From the NCBI GenBank assembly GCA_964006375.1, contig OZ023267.1, forward strand, positions 25,976,739 to 26,040,738: a stretch of DNA of 64,000 bases. The letters run 5' to 3'. Each line of letters starts with the position of its first letter. Position 1 is the first letter of the stretch. Below the pieces are notes generated by a model, which worked only from the letters and a program-made list of their open reading frames with translations, was not told where the DNA came from and did no database searches. Position numbers and translations under genes: made by a program. The stretch comes from Tillus elongatus. Lineage: Eukaryota > Arthropoda > Insecta > Coleoptera > Cleridae. This document shows positions 50,614 through 63,496 of the stretch, one piece after another.

Positions 50614-53414
50614 CGTCGCACGAGTTCCACAGGGTTCTAAGTACATTTTAGAAAATTTTACAGGAAATCAGTTTAAAGTGTTTGGTTGAATGTAAGTACT
50701 GGTTTGATTTGTATAATGACGATTTTCAACTAGAACGGTGTAATGTGTTATTATTCTGAGGCATTTTCTAGGGAAAACTTCAAAATATTTAACAGTTAAA
50801 AAATAATGTGGATTTTTTTGGAAGTTCTACATATGTACTTAGAACCATGTAGCCCGGTAAGGCTTTTTAAGTAAAACTGAAATTGCATTTTTTATAGATT
50901 TTATTGAATGAAATGTACGTGAAGTTATTAACAACGTTTGAAAAATATTATCAAGTTATAAGAATAATAAAAAACATATTTGCTTAAATAACAGCCTAAT
51001 TTCTCTGCGCTTCACGATATTCATTTAAAAACGCTTTCATGTATGCTTTATACTCGGCGGTCATCCATTTATAAGAAAATTTGATTTAACTTATCTTTTG
51101 GAACTACAGCTTGATTATTATCATTAGTTAGGTTAATTTCATTAAAAATTGACAGTGGATCTGCTGCTGATGCTTTAGATAAAAAATTTACGCACTGTCA
51201 TTCTTGTAAATTACAGAAAAGGGTTTATTCTTTTCAAAACGTAATTCTCTTACCTTTGTGTATGCAACTTTTTTATAATTCAAATTTTTGGACGCGGCAT
51301 CATAGTCAAGAAAAGTATCTTTTTTCAGCTGTATAACTTGAAAATGTTTTCTGCGGTCTATCTTAAGTAAAAGGCGCACTAGACTTAAAGGAGACCATAC
51401 ATCTGAAAGCCTTAGTTGCTTTTCAATTCTGTAGTGAATATTATAGACTTCTTGTATACACGAATGTCCAGATACAGAGTACTTCATGGTAGCACTATCA
51501 ACATTAGGATTGTGCTGTAAAAACCTACTAACAGCGAAAGATATAAATGAATTTCTAATTTGCGGAACGCAACTATCGCTCTGTGTAATTATATTTATCA
51601 CGTTAGGGTGTAGGGCACATACTTTTTTGGAATTTCTATAAAGGCGTTGGCAGTAACATTACCGGTTCTGCCACTTTCAGGCCATATTACACATATCTTA
51701 TTTTTCCCCAATGATTCGTGAGCAGTCAGATTATATATTTGTAGTTTTTTCTTATAAAAAAGTTTACCTATTTCACAGTTTGGCAAATTGATAACATTTT
51801 GTAAATATAAGCACACAACGACAGTTTTTGGGTCTTCTATCTATTGTTCGATCCTTTCGCATATTATCTTTCAATTCTATATGTTTATCATATTCAATTT
51901 GACTTTTTTCGCTAATATTGTCTTCTCTTTTTAGGTTTCTATACTCCTCACAGACATCGCACAAATCTTTTTTTTGGTTTCAGAAAGTCGATATTATATT
52001 CAAAATTAAAAATATGTCGTTATAGGTAAATTTTAACAGGACTTACTTTCTCATTCTGACAATATTTCTGGTATAATTCATACATTTTTTGGATATTAGG
52101 ACGTGAGTTTAAATATTTTCTTGAAGTAGTAGATCGACAATAATGTGATTCTACGGAAGGAAAAGATTCAATATTATTTCGAACCCTATCTTTATTTACT
52201 TATTTTCTCTCTGTTAATTTTTTGTTTTTGTTTAGGTGTTCCTTGTTGGCTTTTGTTTTTATGCATAGTATATATCTGTTTTTTACTTATTGCAAGCGTA
52301 GTTAAGAAAAAATCTTGTCATATTCTTATCTTTTCATCATTTTTTGTAAGAAAAAACTAGAAGGAGAATGAACGGTACGTAGACTCGGTACTCTTTTTAC
52401 GTTTTATTGGTACTTGCTCAGTGCGATTCAAAAGAAAGTATGTTCTTCCGTTCTGATCTAGAGTATAAAAGGAGTCTCTATATTTCTGTCTGTTGTCTTC
52501 AGTAAATCTTTCTTTACATTTAAAACGACATAGAAATCCACAAACCGTGCCAGGTTTTACTCTTTTTTCTGGTATTAAGTTTCCTCTTGAATTTATATGT
52601 TCTTTGCCAGACGGATATTTTTGTTTTCTTACGTTTTTCTTCCAAGGACTAGAAATCCGTTTTATTTTTCTGTTTTTTTTTTTCGTTCATTGGAGTTTTG
52701 TCGCTGTCACTCTCGGATGTAGAATAGTCAACTAGGCGATAGCTTAAATCTACAAATAAGCTAAATAGTTTATTCTAAATAATTCAGAATACAAATTTAA
52801 ACATACTCTTCAAAGATTTCTCCTGGTATTATAAAATTATCAGTTTGTTTTGACGTGAATGGCCTAAAAAACACGAAATAGATATATGTGTATTAATACT
52901 AAAAATGAAAACTGTAACTAGGTAGCATCATTTTCTAATTGAAGAAATAAATATTATGTACTCACCCTGTATAATTATTATTTTCCACAAACATATTATT
53001 ATTAGTTGTACTAGGTACTGAACTGCTCTCTGAATCTCCTTCATTACTACTCGAATCACTTAGTAGCATCCTTAAAAATATTAAATGAACTTTTAGGCTA
53101 AAATTTGATAACAAACTTTAATTTTCCTTTTCATAATTTTCAGGAAGATATTCTGATCCTGAGCTAGCAAAATAACTCATCAAAATCCAACATAATTTTC
53201 TTTAAAAAGTATCTAAAACACTCCCAAAATTCGTTAAAAGTCGAGATGTGCACTTAGAACCTTGTAACTTGAAAAATATTCTAAGATGGACGTACTTTGA
53301 ACTAAATGGAAATAACGGTTATAGCGCCATCTTTACTCATTTTTACATAGTTACAACAAAAAATCTTAATGTCGCCCAAAAGTATACTTAGAACCCTGTG
53401 GAACTCATTCGACG
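50614..53414 (-). mobile_element. DDE-type DNA transposon of unnamed family, multi-exon
   Basis: Inverted ends of about 30 bp: cgtcgcacgagttccacagg at 50614 and the complement of cgtcgaatgagttccacagg at 53414, continuing gttctaagta. Flanked by agtt at 50610-50613 and 53415-53418. Inner copies of the cttagaacc motif lie at about 50838 and 53250. 2.8 kb. One gene on the minus strand. Confidence 0.75.
50996..53069 (-). pseudogene. multi-exon transposase-like gene of the 50.6-53.4 kb element
   Basis: Exon 1 (53069-52976): MLLSDSSSNEGDSESSS. Intron with gtgagt and ttttttag. Exon 2 (52863-52807): TSKQTDNFIIPGEIFEE. Intron gtatgt to ttgtag. Exon 3 (from 52749): acidic DYSTSESDSDKT, a shift in an A-run, then SSPWKKNVRKQKYPSGKEHI, VCGFLCRFKCKERFTEDNRQ, YRDSFYTLD, and later SVESHYCRSTTSRKYLNS. 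Intron gtaagt (52046). Exon 4: LCDVCEEYRNLKRE, YLQNVINLPNCEIGKLFYKK (Tyr where I expect the first Asp, DLQN), IITQSDSC (second Asp), VSGHSCIQEVYNIHYRIEK. Ends MTAEYKAYMKAFLNEYREAQ with TAG at 50996. Frameshifts near 51800 and 51600. Confidence 0.65.
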
Positions 53415-53599
53415 AGTTGTAGAACGTTTAGAAAGAAAAACAATACATTACACTTGAATATCAGGTGTCATCGCAGCAGATGTGGTAGCCAAGTGAAATA
53501 ATTTGGGCCTTAAAAGCCAAGGGTAATTAGTAATGTAGAAGCGTAATTTTATCTGTAGTACATGCAGTAAAATTTTCATCAACCAAGGGTGTGCTATGG

Positions 53600-53765
53600 T
53601 GTATGAGTAAATCGAATATCTGCATATACCGTCCTTCGGAAGGAGCGCAAATACGTCGGTCCTGTGCAGCATGCGATGTTGGATGCCCTACTTTCCTTAC
53701 AGAAAGGATTAGAGATTAGTTTTGACATAGCCTTTAACGGTTCGAAATATCACCTGCAAGTTTTT
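53600..53765 (+). mobile_element. SINE body fragment
   Basis: gaatatctgcatataccgtc, ttcggaaggagcgcaaatac, gtcggtcctgtgcagcatg align with the SINE at 60.9 kb; head and tail missing. Confidence 0.6.
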
Positions 53766-54229
53766 GGAACTTATAGCTCAGACATTAAATTTAATTTTAT
53801 TTATTAATTAAGTAAAAGGGGACACAGACTATAAGTATATTCACAACAATAAATTGAGGAACGGATTATAAGAAAATATCAAATAAACACCTTGAAATTT
53901 TGTGTTAAAATATTTACAACTGCCTGTTCTTATCAGCATTATTCTTATTTACGTATTTCTTATATTTTGATTTGCAAATTTGTTATCTTGAAAGGAATGA
54001 GCTTTAAAAATTATTTTATTGAAAGACAGATAATGAGTGTAAGAGCTTGAACAAAAAGTTTAAAATTACCTGCAGCAGTTGCTGGATATTTTCAAGTTTC
54101 TTACTAAATATTTTTACCGAGTTTTATTTATACTGTAGATTTTTATTGTTTCCAAAAATTTTCTATGGAATTTAATAAAGTAGTTTATTCTCTGAGTTTT
54201 ATCCCCCCTCTAAAAATATTCTAAGCTTC
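53766..54229. other. unannotated spacer
   Basis: AT-rich; nothing supported. Confidence 0.3.
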
Positions 54230-55250
54230 TCGGCGGAATCTATGGCATATTGCAGTAAAACATTGGTGAATTTGGGGCTTTTAGATTCGTTGTCCGAATC
54301 GCAATCTTCTATCACCTCTTGGGCAGTATTCAATTACGTCGAAATCTGTTGGAATACCCCAAATTTTCACAGAATTATCTATGTTCCGGTGATTCATCGC
54401 ATTCGACACTTGTGCCAATTTCATAACCCTAGGACATTCGTTCAGGGGAATGTCATCGTCTTGTTCGGCGATATGTTCGTCAGCAATAACATCTTCCGAA
54501 ACGCTTAACTCAACGTTTTCATTTCTATGCTCAAAATGAAAACTAGCATGCCTGAAACAATTTTGCACTGTTCTTTGTGTGATATATTTCCATGCACGAT
54601 CAAGGAGACGAAAAGCTTTGATGACATTTACCGAAAATTGACACTGTTGCTTGTCCATGTTGTCAATTATTTTTGTGACGAGTTGTCTCCTGTAATTACA
54701 TTTCAAAGAGCTGGTAATCTCTTGATCTAAAGGATGCAGTACAGATTAGTATTAGGTGGCAGAAAAACTAGTTTGATCTTCTTTAAACTAGTCTATTTAG
54801 GATATGCCGCACAATTATCCACCAAAAGCAACATTTTTTTACTTTTTCTTTCCAGTTCTCTATCCCATTCTTCTAAATCAGTTTTAAAAATATCGCCAGT
54901 CACCCATGCTTTTTTAGCAACATATTTCACCGACAAACTCTTTACATTCCTAAAACATCCTAGTTTTTGTGCTTAGTCAGTAACCAATAGTCTTCGAAAC
55001 TCAGAACCGTCATAATTTACACCAACTAGTACAGTCGGTCACTCTTTGGAGAACTTCCCACCAACACAATTTTCGTTTTTAAATTTTAGAGTTTTGTCCG
55101 ACAACTTTTTGGAAGAAAGCCCTGCCTAGTCCGCATTGAAGAGACAACATGCTTGATATCACTCAGATATTCCTCGGAAGTAATTTTGAAGCCAATCAGA
55201 TGCGACTTCCTTATCTATAGATTTCGCTTCCCCAGAAACTTTTCCTGAAT
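54230..55250 (-). pseudogene. pogo/Tigger-type transposase, second family, 5'-truncated
   Basis: Minus strand, from 55250: IDKEVASDWLQNYF, FNAD (before a damaged ETG), SSKKLSDKTLKFKNENCVGG with KFSKE, VLVGVNYDGSEFRRLLV, KAWVTGDIFKTDLEEWDREL, MLLLVDNCAAYPK (Asp-Asn), VFLPPNT, LHPLDQEITSSLKCNYRRQL (third Asp) and AWKYITQRTVQNCFRHASF. This is the DDE_1 domain of Tigger-like elements, with the last 141 codons open (54706-54281). Stops and shifts lie upstream. The N-terminal HTH is cut off where mariner copy D begins. Confidence 0.85.
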
Positions 55251-55260
55251 TAATTGAATA

Positions 55261-57039
55261 TATTTGTCACATCAACCTTTAAGGGTAGTGATAATACCCC
55301 TTATATTTTAAATAGGGAACATGGGTCTAGTGTTACATCATCTGAAAGCTCTTTCTTTTCTGAATTCTGCACACTAATTTTTTTGGAAGATTTATCAACT
55401 CGTTTAAAAATTATTCACAATTGGAGTTGCAAGAATGTATTTTATTCATTGTGATAAGAAATGCACTAATTAGTCCATTTTTCGTTAAAAAAACTAAAAA
55501 ACAAAACCAAACGTTTAAAAATGTTTATTCAGTTAAGTAAGTGTTCAAATTGTTGACCACCAGCTTCCATACAAAATTACAAATTTTGTTCAAACGAGCT
55601 CTGACATTCTGGAGCATTTGTGGAGTTATTAGACGGCATTCTTCATCAATGCGTCGTCGTAATTCTTCCAGAGACTTCGGTTCTGTTCCGTAAATTCTAC
55701 TCTTTAAATCGCCCCATAGAAATAAGTTTAAAGGGGTTAAATCCGGTGATTTAGGGGGCCACTCAATAGCACCTCTACGCCCAATCCATTGTCCTGGAAG
55801 CTCTCTGTTCAAAAACTTTCTAACACGTTGTGAAAAATTCGAAGGAGCTCCGTCTCGTTGAAACACTAATTGATTTTCTTGATACCGATCATCATTTTCA
55901 ACAATGTCAATTAGTAGAGGGTAAACGATATCCTCTAGTAACTCCAAATACGTTTCGCCACTCAAATTGCCATCAACAAAAATTTGTCCGATTAAACGGT
56001 CTCCAAAAATCCCAGTGCAGACATTCAATTTCTGTAGACTTTGAGTGTTGTAGACTTCGTGAAAATTTCTTGGATTAGCTCCCCAATAACGACAATTATG
56101 ACGATTGACTGTAGAGTTTAATAAAAACGTACACTCCTCTGAAAAACAGATATTGAATAGAAAGTTCCAGTCATCAGCTATTCGTGCAGTGATAACTTCA
56201 CAAAACTCCAGCCGACGATCAAAATCATTTTCATTTAGCTGTTGTACAAGATGAATTTTATACGGGTGAAATTTATGATGCTTCAATATTCGCTGAATAG
56301 TTCTTCTTTTGATGTTTGAAACAGTGGCCAATTTTCTCGGGCACAAAGTTGGGTCTGCAGCAATTTCTCCTAAAACTTCAATATTATTAGTCTCATTTCT
56401 AACCAGAAATTCACGTCCAGAATCCCGTTGTTTGTTGGCTACTGAACCACTTTGTCGAAACTTTGCAACTAACTCCAAAATGCATTTTCGGTTAACATGT
56501 CTGTTCGGATGTCGTTCATTAAACAAATTTGCGGTACGGTTGGCACAGTCATCGTTTTTGAAAAAAAAGTAATTATTTCTTCCACAGAATACACCATTGT
56601 GAAATTAATTTTCGGTAGCACTATCAAGTATCAAACCGACCGATACAATGAAATAATAAACTTCATTTCTCTCATTCCGATAAGAAATGTTCTGATAGTC
56701 AATTTTTTGTTTACAAACCAACAAAACATTGACTATCAGCACATTTTTTATCGGAATGAGTGAAATGCGTTTTTGCATCTTCAACTGTGAATAATTAAAA
56801 AATTAGTGTGCTGAATTCAGAAAAGAAAGAGCTTTCACATGATGTAACACTCGACCCATGTTTCCTATTTAAAATATAAGGGTTGTTATCACCACCCTTG
56901 AGGGGTTGATGTGACAAAGTTTAGTTTTATGTCAAAACATGTCCACCTCAATATTAAAATTGACTTGTTGCAGCGTTTCTTCAAAAACAATTTCTCTGGG
57001 CGCAAATCGGTCTGTTTCGTTTTCAATGCGCCACCCTAT
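55261..57039 (-). mobile_element. mariner-like transposon family 1, copy D
   Basis: Right end ttcaatgcgccaccctata at 57039 next to a (TA)n tract. The left end is truncated at 55261 within the subterminal region, beside the second pogo/Tigger gene. Best transposase ORF of the family. Confidence 0.88.
55525..56597 (-). pseudogene. mariner-like transposase (family 1, copy D), 333-codon ORF
   Basis: The intended ATG is at 56597 (MVYSVEE), but a small deletion and a T-run change put it out of frame. From 56526 the frame is open to 55525: MFNERHPNRHVNRKCILELV (HTH), SGSVANKQRDSGREF, NIKRRTIQRILKHHKFHPYK, FNICFSEECTFLLN, WGANPRNFHEV, LVFQRDGAPSNFSQRV, AIEWPPKSPDLTPLNLFLWG, LKSRIYG, and the C-terminus. 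The first catalytic Asp is Glu (SEEC) and the third is Asn (PLNLF), so despite the long ORF it should be catalytically dead. 41 residues separate the second and third sites. Copy A keeps Asp at both changed sites. Confidence 0.9.
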
Positions 57040-57041
57040 AG

Positions 57042-57395
<354 letters not shown>

Positions 57396-57849
57396 ATTTT
57401 TTTTATTTCAGGTAGAGAAATACCTCGTTAAGTGCGACAAACGCGATTTGTTTTCTCCTTTTTCGTTCAGGAAATCGCTGAGAGCTTTTCTGGCTCTTTT
57501 TCACGTGTGTGGAACTTCTTGATAAAGCCCATTTTAATTCTAAATTTTACTTCCGAAGTCTAATGAAATATTTATTTGGGTCTCTTGAAGCGCTTATCGT
57601 TGTTCTTGACCTGCTTCAGAGAGAAACACTCAGGATGTTGTGAATAATATTTCACGCACCAGGAAAACTCCACGCAAAATCTCTAAGACATAAATGTTAC
57701 ACTTGCGTATTTGCACTTAATTACAAGAATTAAATATTCATTTTTAACATTTCTTCTTGCCGGAGGATAAAAAGTTTTTAAAGTGGTAAAAAATTAACAT
57801 TAGATTTTTGTTTTCCCCTGAAATTTGCTCGTACAAAACTCATCCCTGC
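57396..57849. other. unannotated spacer
   Basis: No supported gene or shared repeat. Confidence 0.3.
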
Positions 57850-59312
<1,463 letters not shown>

Positions 59313-59384
59313 TCCAGACATGTCGATAATTTGGTAGACATGATGCTATATAAAATTAACTTTAAATAATATGATGACTTTGCC

Positions 59385-59597
59385 AGTATTAAAACCTGTA
59401 ATAAGCACTAATAAGTACACTTTGAAGAGTCCAATTTACTACAATATAGTTTTAAAATCTGAGTACCGTTTCTCTGGTTCTGTTAGATTATTTTGGTTCT
59501 TTTCAACTTTCAATTTTATCAGAGGAACGATTGCAGGGGTAAAAGTTGTATTGTGGTAGCCTGGACTCCATGAAATTTACTTGTCAGTGCTCATTAC

Positions 59598-59599
<2 letters not shown>
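59385..59599 (-). mobile_element. PLE family A terminal region, diverged copy with inverted ends
   Basis: Aligns to 44390-44530: cctgtaataagcactaataa, gtttctctgg, atcagagg. Its hammerhead core is lost (rev. comp. cctctgataaaatt). The far end cttgtcagtgctcattacag is an inverted copy of its own start, then (TA)n. Confidence 0.6.

Positions 59600-59667
<68 letters not shown>
59600..59667. repeat. (TA)n microsatellite
   Basis: About 68 bp between the PLE-A fragment and the inverted PLE-B array. Confidence 0.98.
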
Positions 59668-59670
<3 letters not shown>

Positions 59671-60098
59671 CAGAAAGGTTTCCGCGGTCTTGAATGTGAG
59701 ACATATTTTGTTCTTTGGCATTTCGGCTCCTGTTTTGGAGCCATTTTCAAGACGTAAAGGAAATATGTAAGGACACTCTAAGGCCTCAATCTGCCTACTC
59801 CTCAGAGTGGTGGACAAAGGTGGATAAAGGAAATATGTAAGGACACTCAAAGGCCTCAATCTGCCTACTCCTTAGAGCGGTGGATAAAGGTAGGTTGGGT
59901 TGTTGTAGCTCGATCACGGGGCCTCAATCTGCCTACTCCCCAAATCTCGCCGGAGATCGTCTGGCCTCAGAGAGATCTGAGGCCTAGGGTTGAACACACT
60001 AAGATCTCACAGACGATATCCGGCGAGATTTGGGGAGTAGGCAGATTGAGGCCCCGTAATCGAGCTACAACAACCCAACCTACCTTTATCCACCGCTC

Positions 60099-60448
60099 TA
60101 AGGAGTAGGCAGATTGAGGCCTTTGAGTGTCCTTACATATTTCCTTTACCTACCTTTGTCCACCACTCTAAGGAGTAGGCAGATTGAGGCCTTAGAGTGT
60201 CCTTACATATTTCCTTTACCCACCTCTGTCCATCACTCTAAGGAGTAGGCAGATTGAGGCCTTAGAGTGTCCTTACATATTTCCTTTACCCACCTTTGTC
60301 CACCACTCTAAGGAGTAGGCAGATTGAGGCCTTAGAGTGTCCTTACATATTTCCTTTAACCACCTTTGTCCATCACTCTAAGGAGTAGGCAGATTGAGGC
60401 CTTAGATTGTCCTTACATATTTCCTTTACCTCTTGAAAATGGCTCCAA
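60099..60448 (+). repeat. 70-bp tandem repeat, five units
   Basis: taaggagtaggcag starts at 60099, 60169, 60239, 60309 and 60379, an exact 70-bp period. Each unit contains gtccttacatatttccttta. PLE-B at 22.3 kb has one unit, the left arm here has two (reverse). Confidence 0.93.
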
Positions 60449-60468
60449 AACAGGAGCCGAAACGTCGA
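60428..60468 (+). ncRNA. degenerate hammerhead ribozyme motif of PLE-B
   Basis: ctc-ttgaaaat-ggctccaaaacaggagcc-gaaacgtc-gag. Stem II is a perfect 6-bp hairpin, stem I CTC/GAG, GAAA present; the CUGAUGA strand is changed to TTGAAAA as in the 22.4-kb copy. The left arm has the same hairpin at 59725-59757 (minus). Confidence 0.5.
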
Positions 60469-60542
60469 GTTTCCATAAATTCTGGACGCGGTTTAACCCG
60501 AGAACCAAGCATGTCTCACATTAAAGACCGCGGAAATCTTTC

Positions 60543-60545
<3 letters not shown>

Positions 60546-60610
<65 letters not shown>
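60546..60610. repeat. (TA)n microsatellite
   Basis: About 65 bp at the outer end of the right PLE-B arm. Confidence 0.98.
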
Positions 60611-60613
<3 letters not shown>

Positions 60614-60880
60614 TATATACATGCACGCCGGAGAGACATATAGGAATGATTATATAGCATTTGTGATCTTTGATTGTATAATATACTATACACATTAATA
60701 CATAGAAAATAAGTTAATAAAAATAAATATATGACAGCTCACCGTGTTGCCAATTCTTTATTCAATTGGCATGAAAATCAATGTATTACATTGAAGAGAA
60801 AAACATGCTGATTTTAAATCATCATGGAACTGAAATTCAGTTCTACGTCCATATAGTAGTAGCCGATAAAGTTGCCATAC

Positions 60881-61218
60881 AGAGCCTCGGTGGTGCAGAG
60901 GTAAGAACGTGGGCCTCTGAACCGAAGGGTACTGGGTTCGATCCCAGGATTCTAATTTCACTTTTTCAGTACAAACTGTAACATTAACATCAACCGAGTT
61001 TCTGGCATTGAGCAAGTTGAATATCTGCACGTTCCGCCCTTCGAAGGGGGCGTAAAGCCGTCGGTCCCGTGTCCATGCAATGTTGGGTACGTTAAAGATC
61101 CCTACCCTCCTTACAGAAAGGCAGGGGTTCGGCAAAATTTCCAGGATGGTGAGGTGAAACTGCTCTCTGGCGTCGGTGATTGGCCATAGTCGTAGAAATA
61201 GGCCGACGTTAGAGAAAC

Positions 61219-61265
<47 letters not shown>
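60881..61265 (+). mobile_element. tRNA-derived SINE, full-length copy with (AC)n tail
   Basis: Head gcctcggtggtgcagaggta, T-arm ctgggttcgatcccag; body gttccgcccttcgaaggggg, tgggtacgttaaagatccct, ggtgaaactgctctctggcg; tail (AC)n 61222-61265. Flanked by aaagttgccatac (60868-60880) and aaagttgtcatac (61266-61278), a 13-bp duplication with one mismatch. Confidence 0.88.
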
Positions 61266-61268
<3 letters not shown>

Positions 61269-61271
61269 GTT

Positions 61272-61380
61272 GTCATACGTTTTTAGGATTTACACAGAAA
61301 ATATTATTGGAGAATTAAACTTGTATTATTTAAGTTTATCAGCTGAAAGACTTTCACATTCACAAAATTATTTCAGTCTT
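61272..61380 (+). repeat. direct repeat of about 110 bp, copy 1
   Basis: gtcatacgtttttaggattt, attatttaagtttatcagct; repeated at 61559. Confidence 0.8.
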
Positions 61381-61389
61381 ACCTGGACG

Positions 61390-61556
61390 CCAAATCCGAG
61401 GTCGGTTTCAGACTTTATATGTTTACATATATATTTATATATTTGTGTGTCACACCGATAGGTCAAAAAAGAATTGGCCGATGTTGATCAAATTTTCTGA
61501 GTGCCTTCTTGTTGCAAGTGGTGTGGATAGGTTCGTTATCCAGGAAAATTGGCACA
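61390..61556 (+). repeat. TA-core repeat fragment without tract expansion
   Basis: ccgaggtcggtttcag, short tatatttatatattt, then caccgataggtcaaaaaaga and ggttcgttatccaggaaaat; lies between the two direct repeats. Confidence 0.65.
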
Positions 61557-61558
61557 GG

Positions 61559-61668
61559 TCATACGTTTTTAGGATTTACACAGAACATATAATTGGAGAA
61601 TAAAACTTTTATTATTTAAGTTTATCAGCTGAAAAACCTTCACATTAACAAATTTATTTCACTGCTGT
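61559..61668 (+). repeat. direct repeat of about 110 bp, copy 2
   Basis: Repeats 61272-61380 with about 90% identity by eye. Confidence 0.8.
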
Positions 61669-61855
61669 GGACTTTGAACTTTGAAGACAATTTCTATTTC
61701 AAATCAGATTTTATGGATATTTTCAACTTTAGTGTGGGCAATTTGATTTAGAAAACCATTTCTGCAGTTATTATGACTGTATGACCAATCAGAAGGCTAT
61801 TTTAGGTTGTCTCGTTGTCCAAAATATTTTCTATGCTGTATTGCAGTTGAACTGG

Positions 61856-61857
<2 letters not shown>

Positions 61858-61926
<69 letters not shown>
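61858..61926. repeat. (TA)n microsatellite
   Basis: About 69 bp in otherwise unannotated sequence. Confidence 0.98.
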
Positions 61927-61931
<5 letters not shown>

Positions 61932-62050
61932 GGAATCCGGACTTCATAAGAAGACCTACAATTTACCATATCACAGAGGCAGGCTAATATTAGGTAATAA
62001 GCAGACAAACTGCCACGCGTAGATTGATTCATACATCAACGGTAACCAAA

Positions 62051-62052
<2 letters not shown>

Positions 62053-62134
<82 letters not shown>
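62053..62134. repeat. (TA)n microsatellite
   Basis: About 82 bp in otherwise unannotated sequence. Confidence 0.98.
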
Positions 62135-62136
<2 letters not shown>

Positions 62137-62639
62137 AGGCATAAAACATACTACCCGAACCAACAATTGTGAATGGCCCCAAATACAGTTTTAGTACAGC
62201 ATAGATATATTATGCTGTGGTTTTAAACTTAAAGTGTAGCATAATATAGTAGAAATCAAGTCAAGTCTCTATAACAATGATTCTAAAATAGTTTATTTTA
62301 TCTTTAAACCTAAACATAAGACGTAATATAAGACGGAAAAAGTCATGGAACGTGTTTTAATGTCAATTCTACTAATTTTGTGATTAATTGTTACGTATAC
62401 TTTAAATATAATATCCCAGACATGAGCCGATCTGAAGTATCAAGTAAACAAAACTTTGGTTGTTGTATGCTGAAATGGATCAGGGGTACCGTTCTTGTCT
62501 TCTAAGCATAAAATTACGCAATCGATTCCAGCTCGACGAATGTATGCTTCTTTAATTTTATTTTGACGTTTGGAGAAACAATTGTGCACGGATTTCATAC
62601 GTTTTGAACAAGATCTCATTTTTGTGTTAAACGTGTGAA
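62135..62639. other. unannotated spacer
   Basis: AT-rich; nothing supported. Confidence 0.3.
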
Positions 62640-62780
62640 TAACTTTGAGTCTGAAATTGGAATTCGTAAGGGCCTCTTGCTCCAGTCAGCTTACGCGCTG
62701 GCTAAGCCCTTCACCTACAGAAACGAAAACCAGCATTGAAGCCAGAGAAGTAGTCTCCAAGTCTGTATGTAGTATGGACC
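62640..62780 (+). repeat. solo right arm of the foldback repeat
   Basis: aagggcctcttgctccagtc, gaagccagagaagtagtctc, ccaagtctgtatgtagtatg match 29200-29304. Confidence 0.75.
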
Positions 62781-62859
62781 AGTTTCAGCAAGTAAGGGAA
62801 ATGAACTGAAATTATAATTTTAAACAGACATTTTAGCGATTTTTTTTTCATAAAAATGC

Positions 62860-62946
62860 GGTAATAGATAGGTATCGATGGTGAGATTTTGCAAACATTT
62901 TTTCAAATGAGCGCAAATTTGGGCTCCCAGGATCCGATATATATAG

Positions 62947-63014
<68 letters not shown>

Positions 63015-63035
63015 ATATATAATAATAATAATATA
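62860..63035 (+). repeat. TA-core left block and (TA)n tract
   Basis: gtatcgatggtgagattttg and gagcgcaaatttgggctccc, then about 90 bp of TA repeats (62938-63030) degrading into ata/aat units. Confidence 0.8.
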
Positions 63036-63480
63036 ATGTTTATTAACCAAAATTACATTCAATATGACAAACCAAATAATACAAAATGACCCGAACAATA
63101 ATATACTGTAAGTGTTTACTTTTAACTTTAGAAGGTAAATAAACATGATAACACCCATAAAGGAAAACCTGCATATGGGTTACATTCTCATAAATATATA
63201 TTTACCAGCTTTATAATAATGTTGATCTCCGTCACACAGACGTATCTCTACATGCAAATGATTTAAACAGCATTTTAAGAAACTAAAAATTCGGAGATTA
63301 TGAACATTTTAATTGTATGAACTAATATTAAGCAACTACAAAATCTCCATAAGTATGGTCAAATATTGATGGACATGAAAAGGTTCATATACACTCACTA
63401 ACACACACATACGCACGCACGTACGCAGGCACCCACACCGACTCACACACTTCCATGCACTCTCATGGACATCTAAAAAC
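63036..63480. other. spacer with CA-rich stretch
   Basis: No gene. 63390-63455 is rich in cacacaca/cgcacgcac, possibly beside the LINE 3' end. Confidence 0.35.
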
Positions 63481-63496
63481 ACGTAAGTTCGCACAA

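Larger units (their letters stand above)
59668..60545. mobile_element. tail-to-tail inverted pair of PLE-B 3' regions
   Basis: The left arm (minus) starts tcagaaaggtttccgcggtc and the right arm (plus) ends gaccgcggaaatctttctga. Both include the gctccaaaacaggagcc hairpin and agtaggcagattgaggcc units, two on the left and five on the right, and meet near 60000 (ctccggcgagatttggggag-type sequence in both directions). Flanked by (TA)n on both sides. Confidence 0.85.

Noticed and set aside
56165..56185. TCATCAG (reverse CTGATGA) in mariner copies near 11840, 40680 and 56170
   Set aside because: Within transposase codons, no hairpin or GAAA at the right distance.
55830..56763. Plus-strand open stretches over mariner copy D
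   Set aside because: Antisense of the transposase; the minus-strand frame carries all family motifs.
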